Source: an uncultured Bacilli bacterium
GTDB taxonomy: Bacteria > Bacillota_I > Bacilli_A > ML615J-28 > CAG-313
Direction of reading: 5' to 3'
Assembly (NCBI GenBank): GCA_934098295.1
Contig: CAKONV010000004.1
Span: 62,001-126,000, forward strand
DNA length: 64,000 bases
Shown here: positions 35,747-45,074 of the stretch, in pieces
Layout of the letters: the number at the start of each line of letters is the position of its first letter
How positions within the stretch are numbered: position 1 is the first letter of the stretch
The notes under the pieces: generated by a model
What the model was told of the DNA's origin: nothing
The model's database searches: none
What the model saw: the letters and a program-made list of their open reading frames with translations, nothing else
Position numbers and translations under genes: made by a program

Positions 35747-35855
35747 ATTTTATGTTATTTTTACATATAATTGGGTATACAATATCAGTTTTACTATCTG
35801 TTATTACTTATCAATTATTTCCTATATGCATAAATACAAGTATTTCAACATTATA

Positions 35856-36611
35856 TTATTTAGTTTGTTGATTCTTTCGTTTCTTTTCCATATAGATATT
35901 CAGTTTGTGAGCAAGTTTAAAAGCAATGATAACCCAAAAAGCACAAACAGTTATAAAGATTATCCAATCATAAAGTGATTTAAAAGAATCAAAAGGAACA
36001 ATTGCAAAACCAAACACAATTGTAGCTATTCCAACCGCTCTCCCAATAATTACTGATGGTAAAAACCATGATAAACTCATTTTAATCGTTCCCGCAAGCA
36101 TAATTAAAGCATCATCGGGAAACAACGGGAAAACCATCATTAATGGAAAATAAACCGTACTATGTTCTCTTAATAACCGCATTGCGTTATCACAATCTTC
36201 TTTACCTAAAATTTTTTCACATACTTTATAGCCCCCTAAGCGACCGATAAAATACATACAAAAACTAGATAACATTACTCCCATAAAGGATAACAAAAAA
36301 GCCTTTAACGGATTAGTATAAACAAAAGTTGAAAGAACAATGTAAGCCATCGAAACCCCAGGAACAAAACTTAATAGCGAAGTTATTATACATTGTAAAA
36401 GAATATAAAGCAAATAACCATACCAAGTATTCGTAAATTTACTAAAAATTTCAATGTTAAATTTAATACCAGAATCAAAATATATAACCTTTAAAGCAAA
36501 CAGTATCAATACTACCAAAAGACTAATTACTAGTAGCGAAGCTATAGCTAATAACATCTTCAATATTTTACTTTTATATTTAACTAAAAAATCTTTTACA
36601 CTATTATTCAT
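35856..36611 (-). CDS. TVP38/TMEM64 (DedA-like) membrane protein
   Basis: About 251 residues with five to six transmembrane helices. I use ATG 36609-36611 (MNNSVKDFLVKYK), which has AGGAA six bases upstream. The SNARE-associated/VTT core is visible in SFVPGVSMAYIVLSTFV, FMGVMLSSFCMYFIGRLGG, and PLFPDDALIMLAGTIKMS. Family members act in lipid handling or membrane homeostasis. The C-terminus is basic. Neighbours do not specify a role. Confidence 0.87.
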   Translation of the reverse strand: MNNSVKDFLVKYKSKILKMLLAIASLLVISLLVVLILFALKVIYFDSGIKFNIEIFSKFTNTWYGYLLYILLQCIITSLLSFVPGVSMAYIVLSTFVYTNPLKAFLLSFMGVMLSSFCMYFIGRLGGYKVCEKILGKEDCDNAMRLLREHSTVYFPLMMVFPLFPDDALIMLAGTIKMSLSWFLPSVIIGRAVGIATIVFGFAIVPFDSFKSLYDWIIFITVCAFWVIIAFKLAHKLNIYMEKKRKNQQTK

Positions 36612-36648
36612 TTTTATTCCTATTTCTTTCATTAAATTTTTATATTAA

Positions 36649-37401
36649 TTAATAATCTTTCTTTTTATCTATCGTTAAATGTATATGAGATTGTTTTTTA
36701 AATATTAACAACATTTTTATATCTTTTAAAGATTGGCTAACATTTGTACTACCTTCTTCATCGACAAAGGAGCATCTCTTACATCTTCTAATTTTTTTAG
36801 AAGTTCTATTATCACTATCATTAATCACTTCCCACTCACCAAATAAATGACCTAGGGGTTCTGTTATGATATTTTCAATATATCCGCAATCATGACATTT
36901 ATTTTCTTTTAAACCTGTTTCTGTACAGGTAGCATTTCTTATAACCGTAACAATAAATTTATGCTCAGTCCTAGGAACATAATTTGTTTTTTCTTCTTCT
37001 CCACATACCGTACATGTATTTATTGTATATCCTTCTTCTGTACATGTAGCAGGAATGATTTTACTAACCATAAATTGATGAGCCAATAATGGTTTAGTAA
37101 CAATATTTTGTTTATCACATATTGAACATTTTTCGGTTAATGAGCCAGCTTTTGTACATGTTGAACTTGTTTCGCTAACTTTAACATAATTATGTCCAAA
37201 GCATGGAATGGCAATTTTTTCCTCGTATGAACATTTAACACATTTATATATTGTATAGCCGATTTTCTCACAAGTAGGATCAACTATTGATTTTTTATAT
37301 TCATGATTACAAATAAACATTCTTGCGGTAGTAATCGTATTACAACTACTAACCATTATAACTATTATTAGTGCTGCCACTATTATTCCAATTTTTTTCA
37401 T
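36649..37401 (-). CDS. CxxC-repeat surface lipoprotein
   Basis: This 250-residue lipoprotein has its lipobox near residue 20 (IMVSSCNTI) and four to five tandem ~40-residue repeats. Each has a TCT/TCE-type Cys followed by GxxxxxKCxxCxxEE (for example VDPTCEKIGYTIYKCVKCSY, ATCTEEGYTINTCTVCGEEE and ATCTETGLKENKCHDCGY). The repeats resemble small zinc-ribbon or disulfide-linked stalk modules of Bacillota surface proteins. The same repeat forms the stalk of the GH5 lipoprotein at 4498, but here no enzyme domain follows, so it is stalk only. The function is unknown. Confidence 0.75.
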   Translation of the reverse strand: MKKIGIIVAALIIVIMVSSCNTITTARMFICNHEYKKSIVDPTCEKIGYTIYKCVKCSYEEKIAIPCFGHNYVKVSETSSTCTKAGSLTEKCSICDKQNIVTKPLLAHQFMVSKIIPATCTEEGYTINTCTVCGEEEKTNYVPRTEHKFIVTVIRNATCTETGLKENKCHDCGYIENIITEPLGHLFGEWEVINDSDNRTSKKIRRCKRCSFVDEEGSTNVSQSLKDIKMLLIFKKQSHIHLTIDKKKDY

Positions 37402-37496
37402 TTTTTAACTTTTTTAAACTCCGATTTATGTATTATTAGTATACCAAAATGTAGTTAAAAAGTAAAGTATTTCATTCGACAAATTAAAATAAAAAA

Positions 37497-37527
37497 AATG
37501 GGTAAAAATATACTCATTTTTACCATT
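37497..37527 (-). terminator. Terminator at the end of the DUF2804 gene
   Basis: ATGGTAAAAAT pairs with ATTTTTACCCAT (one bulge), overlapping the last codons and followed by eight T on the minus strand. Confidence 0.7.
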
Positions 37528-38535
37528 TATTATAAACTCTTTCAGCAAATCCCAATTCATCATTAAATTCAATTATTAAGTCTTTTACTTTGATAGTGCC
37601 CTTAAATTTTCCAAAGACTTGATGTTGTTTAGAAGCAATTAATAACACATCTGTGCAATCAACTCTATCGATAATTGGTGTAAAAATTAGATTAATACTT
37701 AAATCTGAGGAAGTAATTCGCCAAGGTTTTAAGTAGTCCCATTTACCATTGTTTTTAGGAATGTTAAAAAGACAGTCATCTAATTTATAAGCTTTTCCGT
37801 TACAAAAGACAACATTTTCGCTACCTTTTGTCGTATCACCAAATCCATACCCTAAATTAAAACCTTTTGTTTCTTTTTCATTAACAACGGAAAGAGATGA
37901 CCAATACCAAGTATTTTTATAAGTCCATACTCCACGGCCCCAATCTAGGACTCCACTTGCCGAATCAAGGGAATATTCTTTATTTCCAATTTTAAAAAAG
38001 CCTTGGGCAAGCAAACAATTAATCTTTTGATTATAGTAAAAGTGTCCTTTTTTAAAAAATGGTATCGCCACAACAATGCTATCGCTGGCTTTTGGAGTTA
38101 AAACTATGCGCAAGTAAAATCATCATCATTTATAAATTTAGGATATTTTACTTTAATAGTTCGATACGTTCCATTATTGGTGAATGAAAACAAATAATCT
38201 TTTTTTTGATAGTTTATGCCACCAATTTTTGAACTTTGAGGTAAATTTAATTTACCAAAAGTTAACCAATCAATATGTGATTTCGTTACATACTTTTTAT
38301 TAACAAAATCCAAAAAAGAAACACTAACTAGCGACATATAAGAATTATCGGCAACTGTTAACGCAATACCATAATCATCTTTTAAAATAGCATAGTAATC
38401 CCATTCTTTAATTCGCCATTTTAGTCCCTTTATTTGCTTTCTATTATATTCCTTTATTAAAGAAAAAGCGTATCCTGCTTGCGATAATTCGCCATTTTCA
38501 TCTAATAATTGTCCCTTAGTCAATTCAACATTCAT
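37520..38535 (-). pseudogene. DUF2804 family gene, broken by one frameshift
   Basis: Two adjoining frames encode one protein. The first (38104-38535, MNVELTKGQLLDENG) runs to PKFINDDDFT and then meets TAG. The second (from about 38113) continues as RIVLTPKASDSIVVAIPFF to the natural stop at 37520. The joint at about 38106-38113 needs one base added (ACT-xTG-CGC) to restore a single ~338-residue protein, the usual length for DUF2804. No other lesion is seen, so it is either a very recent mutation or a sequence error. DUF2804 proteins are of unknown function. It is followed by a terminator and preceded by a ruined sugar-binding gene. Confidence 0.8.
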
Positions 38536-38570
38536 TTTTTTCGTTCCTCTCATCAACAAATAATTTTATT

Positions 38571-39374
38571 TTATACTTTTCCTTTTTCAATAGTTTCTTT
38601 AATAGTCTTATATTTTGCTGATATTTCATAATAGGTATCAGCTATAAAGGAAATATAATTAATGTTATTACCATCATCAATGCTGCTTTTAGCAACTTCT
38701 TGTCCTTCACTAGATGACTAAAACTCTTGTTATTATTAAACTCAGCTATTCCATCAGAAATATTTTGATTTAAATATTTTAAAGAATACAAATTTAGATT
38801 ATAGGAATATAATAAGTTTTTAAAGTTTTATCTTGTTCAATTCTTGATTGCATTCTCTTGGCAAGATTTAATAAATCATCTAAGTTAGAAGGAATTGTAT
38901 AATTGTAATCATTTAAAAGAGCAACATTGTAACAATTAGTATATAACCTTCCTATTGATGGTAATCCATACAGTTTGTTATCAAAAGTCTTCATATTATT
39001 AATGATTGAAGATTGATATTTACTAACAACTTCCCATCTTTTTAAGTTATATAAATATTTACCATAATTATTAATAGTTGCATAATTATTAAAGACGATC
39101 AAATCACCATTTAATTTGTTATGAACTAGTTTATAATTTTTGACATTTTCATTTTCAACAGCATCTAACTTAATAGTATAATTACCATTTTGTTCATTGA
39201 AAGCTTCAACTACTAATGATAGTTTATCAACATAATTGTTAGAAAGGCTCATAGTAATTTCAATTTTTTTAGCTTTATCTTTTTTGCATGCCGTAATGAC
39301 AAAACTGATAAAAATTATAATTGTTACTAGAGTCGTTTTTTTACAAAATTCATAAGTTTAATTTTGCATATCAT
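38571..39374 (-). pseudogene. Extracellular solute-binding lipoprotein, degraded
   Basis: The start (ATG at 39372-39374) leads to a basic N-terminus and a poly-A run of seven at about 39337-39343. Adding one A restores TTLVTIIIFISFVITACKKD, a clear lipoprotein signal. The main open part (38794-39252) reads as the N-lobe of a sugar ABC-transporter binding protein (MKTFDNKLYGLPSIGRLYTN). It ends early, then 38571-38710 holds the C-terminus in another frame with upstream stops (SSEGQEVAKSSIDDGNN). Total length is far below the usual 430-550 residues, so a middle section is deleted. It is a real pseudogene with several lesions. No permease genes remain nearby. Confidence 0.75.
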
Positions 39375-39506
39375 TCCCAAATTTTATTATTATATTAAAC
39401 ACATATATAATGGCTTATTGTACCACATTTTTTTTAAAAAGTTTAAATTTTACTATTTTTTTACCCATATTATTCATTTGAGAAATGAATTATAAAGATA
39501 AAAAAA

Positions 39507-39534
39507 GAAAAAAAGACTAAAATAGTCTTTTTTT
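39507..39534 (-). terminator. Bidirectional terminator-like hairpin
   Basis: AAAAAAAGACTA pairs with TAGTCTTTTTTT. Confidence 0.6.
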
Positions 39535-40221
39535 ACATTAATACACTTTTCGCCCTTTTAAAATCTATTATAAAAATTACTACAATGATTAGTTATAAAT
39601 ACATGACTAATAATTATTTTAAGTTTTTTAAAAAACTGCAAATCACCAATTACATTTTGCTAATTATCGTCATATTGCTAATTTACTGGAGGTTTTCTAA
39701 TCATTTAATAATTTAAATTATCACTTTTAAACAAATCTTATCTAAAAAAAGAAACTTCAAATCTAGAAATTAATAAAATTGTGCTGCTTTTTATAAATTT
39801 CTAAATCAGTTTATTGTTTTGTTTGTGGTATTATTTATTTTCTTTGTTTCGATTTAGTATTAAAATTTGTTCATTTAGCGAAAGTTTGCGGATAAAAAAT
39901 CGATAAAAGAATAACATTGGAAAGACAAATTACATTATATCTATTTCACCATTAATAATAGAATAACATTTTGTTTAAGTCAAAAACAATTTTTATTGTT
40001 AATTTTAGAGGAAAGATTTTTTATTTAAAACAAAAATGTTTTAACATAACTTGTCTTTTCAATAATATTCATATTTTGGTAAAAAAGGATTTTATAAATT
40101 CTTCTTTCACCAAATAATCTTAGCAGTAATTTTAGGGAGCAAAATTGAAAAGGATTAGCCTTTTATTTATTTTAATTACTACATAGAATATTTTTTTAGC
40201 ATAATGATTTTTTAATTATAA

Positions 40222-40263
40222 AAAACCAATATTAGTGGTTAGCAATTGCTAACTGTTAATATT
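40222..40263 (-). terminator. Terminator after the Fe-S gene pair, with a perfect palindromic core
   Basis: On the minus strand AATATTA and TAATATT flank a perfect 16-base palindrome (GTTAGCAATTGCTAAC, 40238-40253), followed by GGTTTTTT. Confidence 0.7.
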
Positions 40264-40305
40264 TTACACTATTTAATTAATTAGTTCAAATAATATGCTC
40301 TTAAC

Positions 40306-40689
40306 TTAACAATTATTATCTCTTTCTAAATCTAATATTCTAAAAAAAAGCGTATTATTGTCCATTTTAGACAACAAAGGATCATTTAAAAGTATTTCAA
40401 CTTTTTTTGTTTTATAAGCCTTTAATTTATCGTTTCTTATTTCATTAATGTTGAAATCTTCACTTCTTCCACAAGGAAAAAGACAACTAGCACAATCTGG
40501 TAACAGTCTATTTTTTAAGTTGGTAATTTTATCAATAAATGAATCTAATTGTTTACCTGCTTTGATGGCCAGTAAACTTTGTTTAATCAATTCATAGTCA
40601 TCAATAGTTAATACTACCGAATTATCAGCATCAATGGCTCGAAAAAGGCCTACTATTTTACCTATTAAAATATTTTCTTTTTCATTCAT
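40306..40689 (-). CDS. Small protein with CxxCxxxC motif, partner of ferredoxin-like protein
   Basis: A 127-residue mostly helical protein that I do not recognise as a named family. A single Cys cluster (LPDCASCLFPCGRSEDF, three Cys, about residues 70-80) could bind an Fe-S cluster or metal. Its ATG lies four bases after the stop of the 4Fe-4S gene at 40694, so it is cotranscribed and likely acts with it. A transcription terminator follows. Confidence 0.6.
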   Translation of the reverse strand: MNEKENILIGKIVGLFRAIDADNSVVLTIDDYELIKQSLLAIKAGKQLDSFIDKITNLKNRLLPDCASCLFPCGRSEDFNINEIRNDKLKAYKTKKVEILLNDPLLSKMDNNTLFFRILDLERDNNC

Positions 40690-40693
40690 GATA

Positions 40694-41302
40694 CTAATTT
40701 ATCTCTCCTTTCGTAGTTATGGTCTTAACTATAAGTGGTATGTTTTTGCCGGAGTTATTTAAAGCTTTCTTAACGGCTACTTCTAGACCACTACAACAAG
40801 GAACTTCCATTTTAACAAGTGTAATTGTGAAAATATCATTATAGATCAATATTTCTTCAAGAGTTTTACTGTAATCATAATTATCAAGCTTAGGACAGCC
40901 GATGAGAGGTACTTTTCCAATCATAAAATCTTTATGAAAGTTGGTATAGGTATAGGCAGTACAATCAGCCGCTACTAAAATATTAGCGTTATTTAGAAAA
41001 GGAGCTCTTGGTGAAATTAGTTTTAATTGATGGGGCCATGAATGTTGTTTTTCTAATATTTGTTTTTGAGCTCGATGTTCTTCGGTCTTTTCTAAATCAT
41101 AATCTAAAGCTTCTTTTTCAGTAATTTTAATAGCTCCCGTAGGACAATGGGGAAGGCAGTCGCCAAGTCCATCACAATATATACTACTAGAAAGTTTAGC
41201 TTTACCATTCTCAAGTATTAAGGCTTGTTCATGGCATGCGTTAATACAAAGCATGCAACCAATACATTTTTCGGTTATTATTTCAACTATTTTTCTTATC
41301 AT
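40694..41302 (-). CDS. 4Fe-4S dicluster ferredoxin-like protein
   Basis: This 202-residue protein has two ferredoxin clusters at the N-terminus: CIGCMLCINACHEQAL and CDGLGDCLPHCPTGAI. A C-terminal ~120-residue domain follows with Cys at VAADCTAYTY, IGCPKLD and VPCCSGLEVAVKKAL. The latter domain recurs in Fe-S proteins near hydroxylamine reductase (Hcp) genes in anaerobes. It probably carries electrons to, or serves as a scaffold with, its neighbour. It indicates anaerobic metabolism. The exact partner is unknown. Confidence 0.85.
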   Translation of the reverse strand: MIRKIVEIITEKCIGCMLCINACHEQALILENGKAKLSSSIYCDGLGDCLPHCPTGAIKITEKEALDYDLEKTEEHRAQKQILEKQHSWPHQLKLISPRAPFLNNANILVAADCTAYTYTNFHKDFMIGKVPLIGCPKLDNYDYSKTLEEILIYNDIFTITLVKMEVPCCSGLEVAVKKALNNSGKNIPLIVKTITTKGEIN

Positions 41303-41393
41303 TATATTTTTCCTCTTTTTTATATATTATCATATTTTATTAAGTTTTTCCTTTTTTTTGAATTTTTTATCTAAAATTAATAAATATTATTTC

Positions 41394-41422
41394 TTGAAAT
41401 AGAAATCAAAAAGTAGTAAAAT
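41394..41422 (+). promoter_or_regulatory. Promoter for small membrane protein
   Basis: TTGAAA (41394-41399), 17 bases, TAAAAT (41417-41422). Confidence 0.65.
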
Positions 41423-41472
41423 ATATACAGGTTATCATATATAATCTAATATTTTCAAGGAGGAAAGTAAAA

Positions 41473-41703
41473 ATGATTAAATGGTTCAATAAACAAAGTC
41501 GCTTACTACAAATTTTATTGTTAGTTATTCCGGGCTTAAATTACTTTGTGGAATTAATTCTTAGATGGGAGCAATTTTTAAAGAAAAAAGATTTTTTAAC
41601 ATTAATTATCGCAATCTTATCGACAGTAGCATTAGGTATACTTTTAGGTTACGTTGATTGTATTGTTTTAATTCTTACTGGAAAATTATTCCTTGCTGAC
41701 TAA
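41473..41703 (+). CDS. Small membrane protein
   Basis: A 76-residue protein with an excellent AGGAGG site and a promoter at 41394. Two transmembrane segments are visible (about 12-28 and 42-62), linked by a charged loop (LRWEQFLKKKDF). No family is recognised. It is monocistronic with its own terminator, so expression as a stand-alone small protein is credible. Confidence 0.75.
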   Translation: MIKWFNKQSRLLQILLLVIPGLNYFVELILRWEQFLKKKDFLTLIIAILSTVALGILLGYVDCIVLILTGKLFLAD

Positions 41704-41720
41704 TATCAAATATTATTTAA

Positions 41721-41751
41721 TACTAATAAACATGTTTATTAGTATTTTTTT
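41721..41751 (+). terminator. Terminator after small membrane protein
   Basis: A perfect palindromic stem, TACTAATAAACA with TGTTTATTAGTA, is followed by seven T. Confidence 0.85.
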
Positions 41752-42307
41752 ATATTAGCATAAGCAAATAAGAAATTACAATCTCAGGACCAAAGGGAAA
41801 TTGTCCCTTTTTTTTAATATTAATAATAATTCCTAAAATGCTAGCTGTTAAAAGCATGAAAACAACTTCCATTATTTGTTTGTCAATGGCTAAGACAAAT
41901 AATAATTTTAAATCTCCAAAACCAATTAATTCTTTTTTCATAGTAAAACTAATTAAAAAGAATATAAAACTATAAATTACAACGATAATTATGCCACTAA
42001 ATTTGATTTTTTCTGAGTATAATAAACAATTACTAAATACCTTTAAAGATTGTAAAATTAAAATACTAATAACGGATAAATCTGGAATCCACATCTCTTT
42101 TTTATCAACAATAAAAACAAGAATTAAAAAACTATTAATTAATAGGTTTAACACTAATAAAATAGTGTTTTTTTCTTTTAATAGATAATAAAAGTTAAAT
42201 AAGAAAAATATAAAAATAATTAAACAATCCGTTTTATTTAAACGTACATATTTTTTTAAAATATATAGACTTAATAATAATGTTAGCAAAATATAAATAA
42301 TTCTCAT
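41750..42307 (-). CDS. Prepilin-peptidase-like (A24) membrane protease
   Basis: This 185-residue polytopic protein has the A24 aspartate motifs: the first Asp in DKKEMWIPDLS and the second in GFGDLKL (GxGDxK). The C-terminal FPFGPEIVISYL is also typical. It lacks the N-terminal methyltransferase part of classical TcpJ/PilD enzymes. No type IV pilin, ATPase or GspF homologue lies in the window, so its substrate is unknown. The ATG has only a weak ribosome site. Confidence 0.8.
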   Translation of the reverse strand: MRIIYILLTLLLSLYILKKYVRLNKTDCLIIFIFFLFNFYYLLKEKNTILLVLNLLINSFLILVFIVDKKEMWIPDLSVISILILQSLKVFSNCLLYSEKIKFSGIIIVVIYSFIFFLISFTMKKELIGFGDLKLLFVLAIDKQIMEVVFMLLTASILGIIINIKKKGQFPFGPEIVISYLLMLI

Positions 42308-42374
42308 ATCTATATTTTATCATAAGCATTAACGAAAGCAATACCTATATTTTTTATATATTTTTACTATTTTT

Positions 42375-42404
42375 TTAACTTATTTAATAGAATTGTGTTA
42401 TAAT
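42375..42404 (+). promoter_or_regulatory. Promoter for MBL-fold hydrolase
   Basis: TTAACT (42375-42380), 18 bases, TATAAT (42399-42404). Confidence 0.55.
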
Positions 42405-42466
42405 TTAGGTAATCTTAAGAAAGGCAAGAATAATATAAGCATTTATTTTATATTATTAAAGATAAA

Positions 42467-43270
42467 ATGGATTTAAAAGTAATACACCCATTTCCATATC
42501 TATATCATTTTAGAGATCCACAAGGAGTATGTTTTTCCCTTCTTATTGGAAGTAAAAAAGCTTTAGTAATTGACTGTGGATATGGAATATTTGACACTAA
42601 AGAAATAATTGAACCATTAATTAAGGTACCTTATGAGGTAATTTGTACGCATGGGCATATGGATCACACAGCCGGTTTTTTTAGATTTAATCAAGTTTAT
42701 ATTCCAAAAAATGATTTAAACTTATTTTATGAACATAATCAAAAAGAAAAAAGACTAGATAACCTAAAAAGTGCTATAGAATTAGGATTGATTGATGAAA
42801 GTTATGATAAGGATTCTTATCTTGATGTAAATTTCAATAATATTAAAACAATTGAAGTAGGGACTATTATTGATCTAGGAAATCTTCATGTTGAAATAAT
42901 TAACATGGAAGGACACACAAAAGGCTCAATTGGTTTACTAGTTAGGGAAGAAAGACTTCTTTTCACTGGTGATGCCGCTATTGCGATGGTTTGGCTATTT
43001 TTAAAGGAATCTACAACCGTAAAAACCTACATTTCTATGTTAAAAAGAGTAAAACTATTGGAATTTGACAAATTTATTACTGGGCATTTGATGCAAGTTT
43101 ATGATAAAAAATATTTTGATTACTACATCGAGGTTGCAAGTATAGCTAACGTTGATAATTCTAAAAAAGTTTGTTTCAAAAATTTTTATTTTCCCAACTC
43201 TTATCAATATAGTAAACAATATGGTAATGATACCATTGGCATTTGTTTTCGCGATGATAATTTAGAATAA
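42467..43270 (+). CDS. Metallo-beta-lactamase-fold hydrolase
   Basis: This 267-residue cytosolic protein has the zinc motif THGHMDHTAGF (HxHxDH) at about residues 61-68, then EGHTKGSIGLL, FTGDAAIA and TGHLMQVYD. That is the full ligand set of the MBL/glyoxalase II superfamily. The substrate is not evident. No Shine-Dalgarno is obvious before the ATG. It converges with the MATE gene, and a hairpin separates them. Confidence 0.88.
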   Translation: MDLKVIHPFPYLYHFRDPQGVCFSLLIGSKKALVIDCGYGIFDTKEIIEPLIKVPYEVICTHGHMDHTAGFFRFNQVYIPKNDLNLFYEHNQKEKRLDNLKSAIELGLIDESYDKDSYLDVNFNNIKTIEVGTIIDLGNLHVEIINMEGHTKGSIGLLVREERLLFTGDAAIAMVWLFLKESTTVKTYISMLKRVKLLEFDKFITGHLMQVYDKKYFDYYIEVASIANVDNSKKVCFKNFYFPNSYQYSKQYGNDTIGICFRDDNLE

Positions 43271-43306
43271 AAAGTTGATATCTTTTAAAAAGGTATCAAC
43301 TTTTTA
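43269..43306 (+). terminator. Bidirectional terminator between MBL and MATE genes
   Basis: AAAAAGTTGATA pairs with TATCAACTTTTT, with T and A runs on both sides. Confidence 0.82.
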
Positions 43307-43307
43307 T

Positions 43308-44708
43308 TTAATCAGTCGCTAGTTCTTTTGTTACATTATGAACCCAAATTCCTTTTTTCACTAAAATAATACCAATAATTACTTTTACAATTTCAGTTAT
43401 TTCCGCAATAAAATAAATCATATAAATATCTAAATGCGTAAATTTCGCTAAAATAAAGGCGATAGGAACTCTAATAAATAAAGTAAAGACACTATCAAAA
43501 AGAAAAGTAATGTAAACTTTACCACCACACCTTATAATAAAATAACTACAAGTACTTAAAATTCTAATAGGCGTAATAATAGCAGATAATATTATTAAAT
43601 TTTCTGATAAAGTTATAACTTTTTCGGTGGTATTGTATAAAGAAGGAACTAAAGTTCTTAACAAAATCATTAACAAAGCCACAAGTACCCCAATAATAAA
43701 CGATGATGAAAGAAATTTATAACTATCTTCTAGTGCCTCTTCATCTTTTGATGCTCCTAGTTTTTGTCCTAATAAGATAGCAGTGGCATTTCCAAGGGAA
43801 GTTCCAACTAATGAAAACAAATTTGTGAAGGTGGAAACAATATTACAAGCAGCTACAACCTCTAATCCTTTTAAAGAATAACACTGATTAACAAGGGTCA
43901 TTCCTAAAGCCCATAGAGTTTCGTTAACTAATAGAATATAAGTCTTTTTAAAAACAGTTTTAGTAAATAATGAATCTGGAAGGATTTTTTTATATAAAGA
44001 CTTCATAAACAAATATTTTTTTCCCTTTACATGGGAATAAACAACAATAAATATACAAGAAACATATCTAGATATAATAGTGGCGATAGCAGCTCCTTTA
44101 ACGCCTAATCTTGGAAAACCTAAATGGCCTAAAATCAAACAATAATTTAGGAAAATGTTAATAAAAACGGCTATCAAACTAGCTACCATAGGAATAACGG
44201 TTTGTTTAGCCTCTCTTAAATTACTTGAGTAAATCTCAGTAATTACAAATGGCAGTAGTCCAAATAACATAATCATTAAATAGTCATGGCCATTCTTTAT
44301 AACAACGATAGGATCAACGGTATTATCTTCATCAATATGAATAAATAAATTAAAAAGTTGTTCGTCAAATAAAAGAAAAATGATTATAGCGATAACCATT
44401 ATAATCATACATATTAATAATTTATAACGGATACATTTTTTTATTCCATCGATATCATTATTTCCATGATATTGAGTCGCAAAGATACTAGGACCAGAAA
44501 TAGCCCCAAAGATAGCTAAATTAAAAATAAATATAAATTGATTCGCGATTGAAACCGCATCAATGTCGGCTGTACCTAATTGACCGACCATCAAATTATC
44601 TAGTAAATTAACAAATTGTGATATTACCTGTTGTAATACAATTGGTAAAGCTATTAATATTAAAGTTTTATAAAATGACCAATTGCCAAACATTTTTTTG
44701 ATTTTCAT
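43308..44708 (-). CDS. MATE family efflux transporter
   Basis: This 466-residue, twelve-helix transporter has ALPIVLQQVISQFVNLLDNL and the VGQLGTADIDAVSIANQ entry at the N-terminus, typical of the MATE/NorM-DinF group. Members export drugs or metabolites using sodium or protons. GGAGGAG precedes the ATG. A 366-base AT-rich leader lies upstream. No regulator is adjacent. Confidence 0.92.
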   Translation of the reverse strand: MKIKKMFGNWSFYKTLILIALPIVLQQVISQFVNLLDNLMVGQLGTADIDAVSIANQFIFIFNLAIFGAISGPSIFATQYHGNNDIDGIKKCIRYKLLICMIIMVIAIIIFLLFDEQLFNLFIHIDEDNTVDPIVVIKNGHDYLMIMLFGLLPFVITEIYSSNLREAKQTVIPMVASLIAVFINIFLNYCLILGHLGFPRLGVKGAAIATIISRYVSCIFIVVYSHVKGKKYLFMKSLYKKILPDSLFTKTVFKKTYILLVNETLWALGMTLVNQCYSLKGLEVVAACNIVSTFTNLFSLVGTSLGNATAILLGQKLGASKDEEALEDSYKFLSSSFIIGVLVALLMILLRTLVPSLYNTTEKVITLSENLIILSAIITPIRILSTCSYFIIRCGGKVYITFLFDSVFTLFIRVPIAFILAKFTHLDIYMIYFIAEITEIVKVIIGIILVKKGIWVHNVTKELATD

Positions 44709-45074
44709 AACCTTTTTTCTCCTCCAATCTTTTTAAATCAATTGAATTATAAATTATACAGTTAATTTCCTTCTCAAACGCTCAGAAACGAGTAATTTCA
44801 TCATTTTTTGGTTGGTAATGATTTATTTTTCATCTTATACTCACCATGTTTTTAAAAAAAATGACACTTTTAAATTAAAACTATTTATTTATGTAAAATT
44901 AAAAAGTTTACTCTCCTAAGGTTGCAAACTCACATTATTTATTATACCACTTTTTCCTATAATTTTCAACTTAAATGAATTTATGGAATTCTTCTTATGC
45001 TTTTGGTAAAAGGACTTGACAAAAAGATAATGTCAAGTCCTTTATTTTATTTTTTTAATTTACTTATATTCATT
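44709..45074 (-). other. Long AT-rich leader of the MATE gene
   Basis: No gene is supported. It holds two overlapping TATAAT boxes (44747-44759, reverse) and a weak terminator-like hairpin on the minus strand (GTTTGC...GTAAAC then TTTTT, about 44906-44930). The terminator of the capsule gene is at 45008-45050. It matches no riboswitch class I know. Confidence 0.4.
45008..45050 (-). terminator. Terminator of the capsule operon
   Basis: A perfect 12-base stem (AAAGGACTTGAC/GTCAAGTCCTTT). Confidence 0.78.

Larger units (their letters stand above)
35566..35855 (-). other. Leader and intergenic region upstream of the lipoprotein phosphatase
   Basis: It contains the promoter at 35718-35746 and the attenuator-like hairpin at 35603-35658. 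A 22-codon reading frame (35583-35651, hydrophobic, ending in four Lys) without a convincing ribosome-binding site is also present. Confidence 0.4.
39375..40305 (-). other. Gene desert with remnants
   Basis: About 930 bases have no supported gene. It holds a terminator-like hairpin (39507-39534) and a 43-codon plus-strand frame at 39583-39714 resembling a basic membrane segment (ITNYILLIIVILLIYW). A short TTG-started frame near 40147-40188 (KRISLLFILITT, then TAG) with GGGAG upstream looks like a cut-off signal peptide. The terminator of the gene at 40306 is at its right end. It probably represents decayed sequence continuous with the pseudogenes on its left. Confidence 0.5.

Noticed and set aside
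39583..39714. 43-codon plus-strand membrane peptide
   Set aside because: No promoter or ribosome-binding site, and it lies in decayed sequence.
40238..40253. Operator palindrome
   Set aside because: The perfect palindrome is the core of a longer terminator stem followed by T6, so a regulator site is unnecessary.
44709..45074. Riboswitch in the MATE leader
   Set aside because: No match to guanidine, manganese or other classes I know; only weak hairpins and TATAAT boxes are seen.
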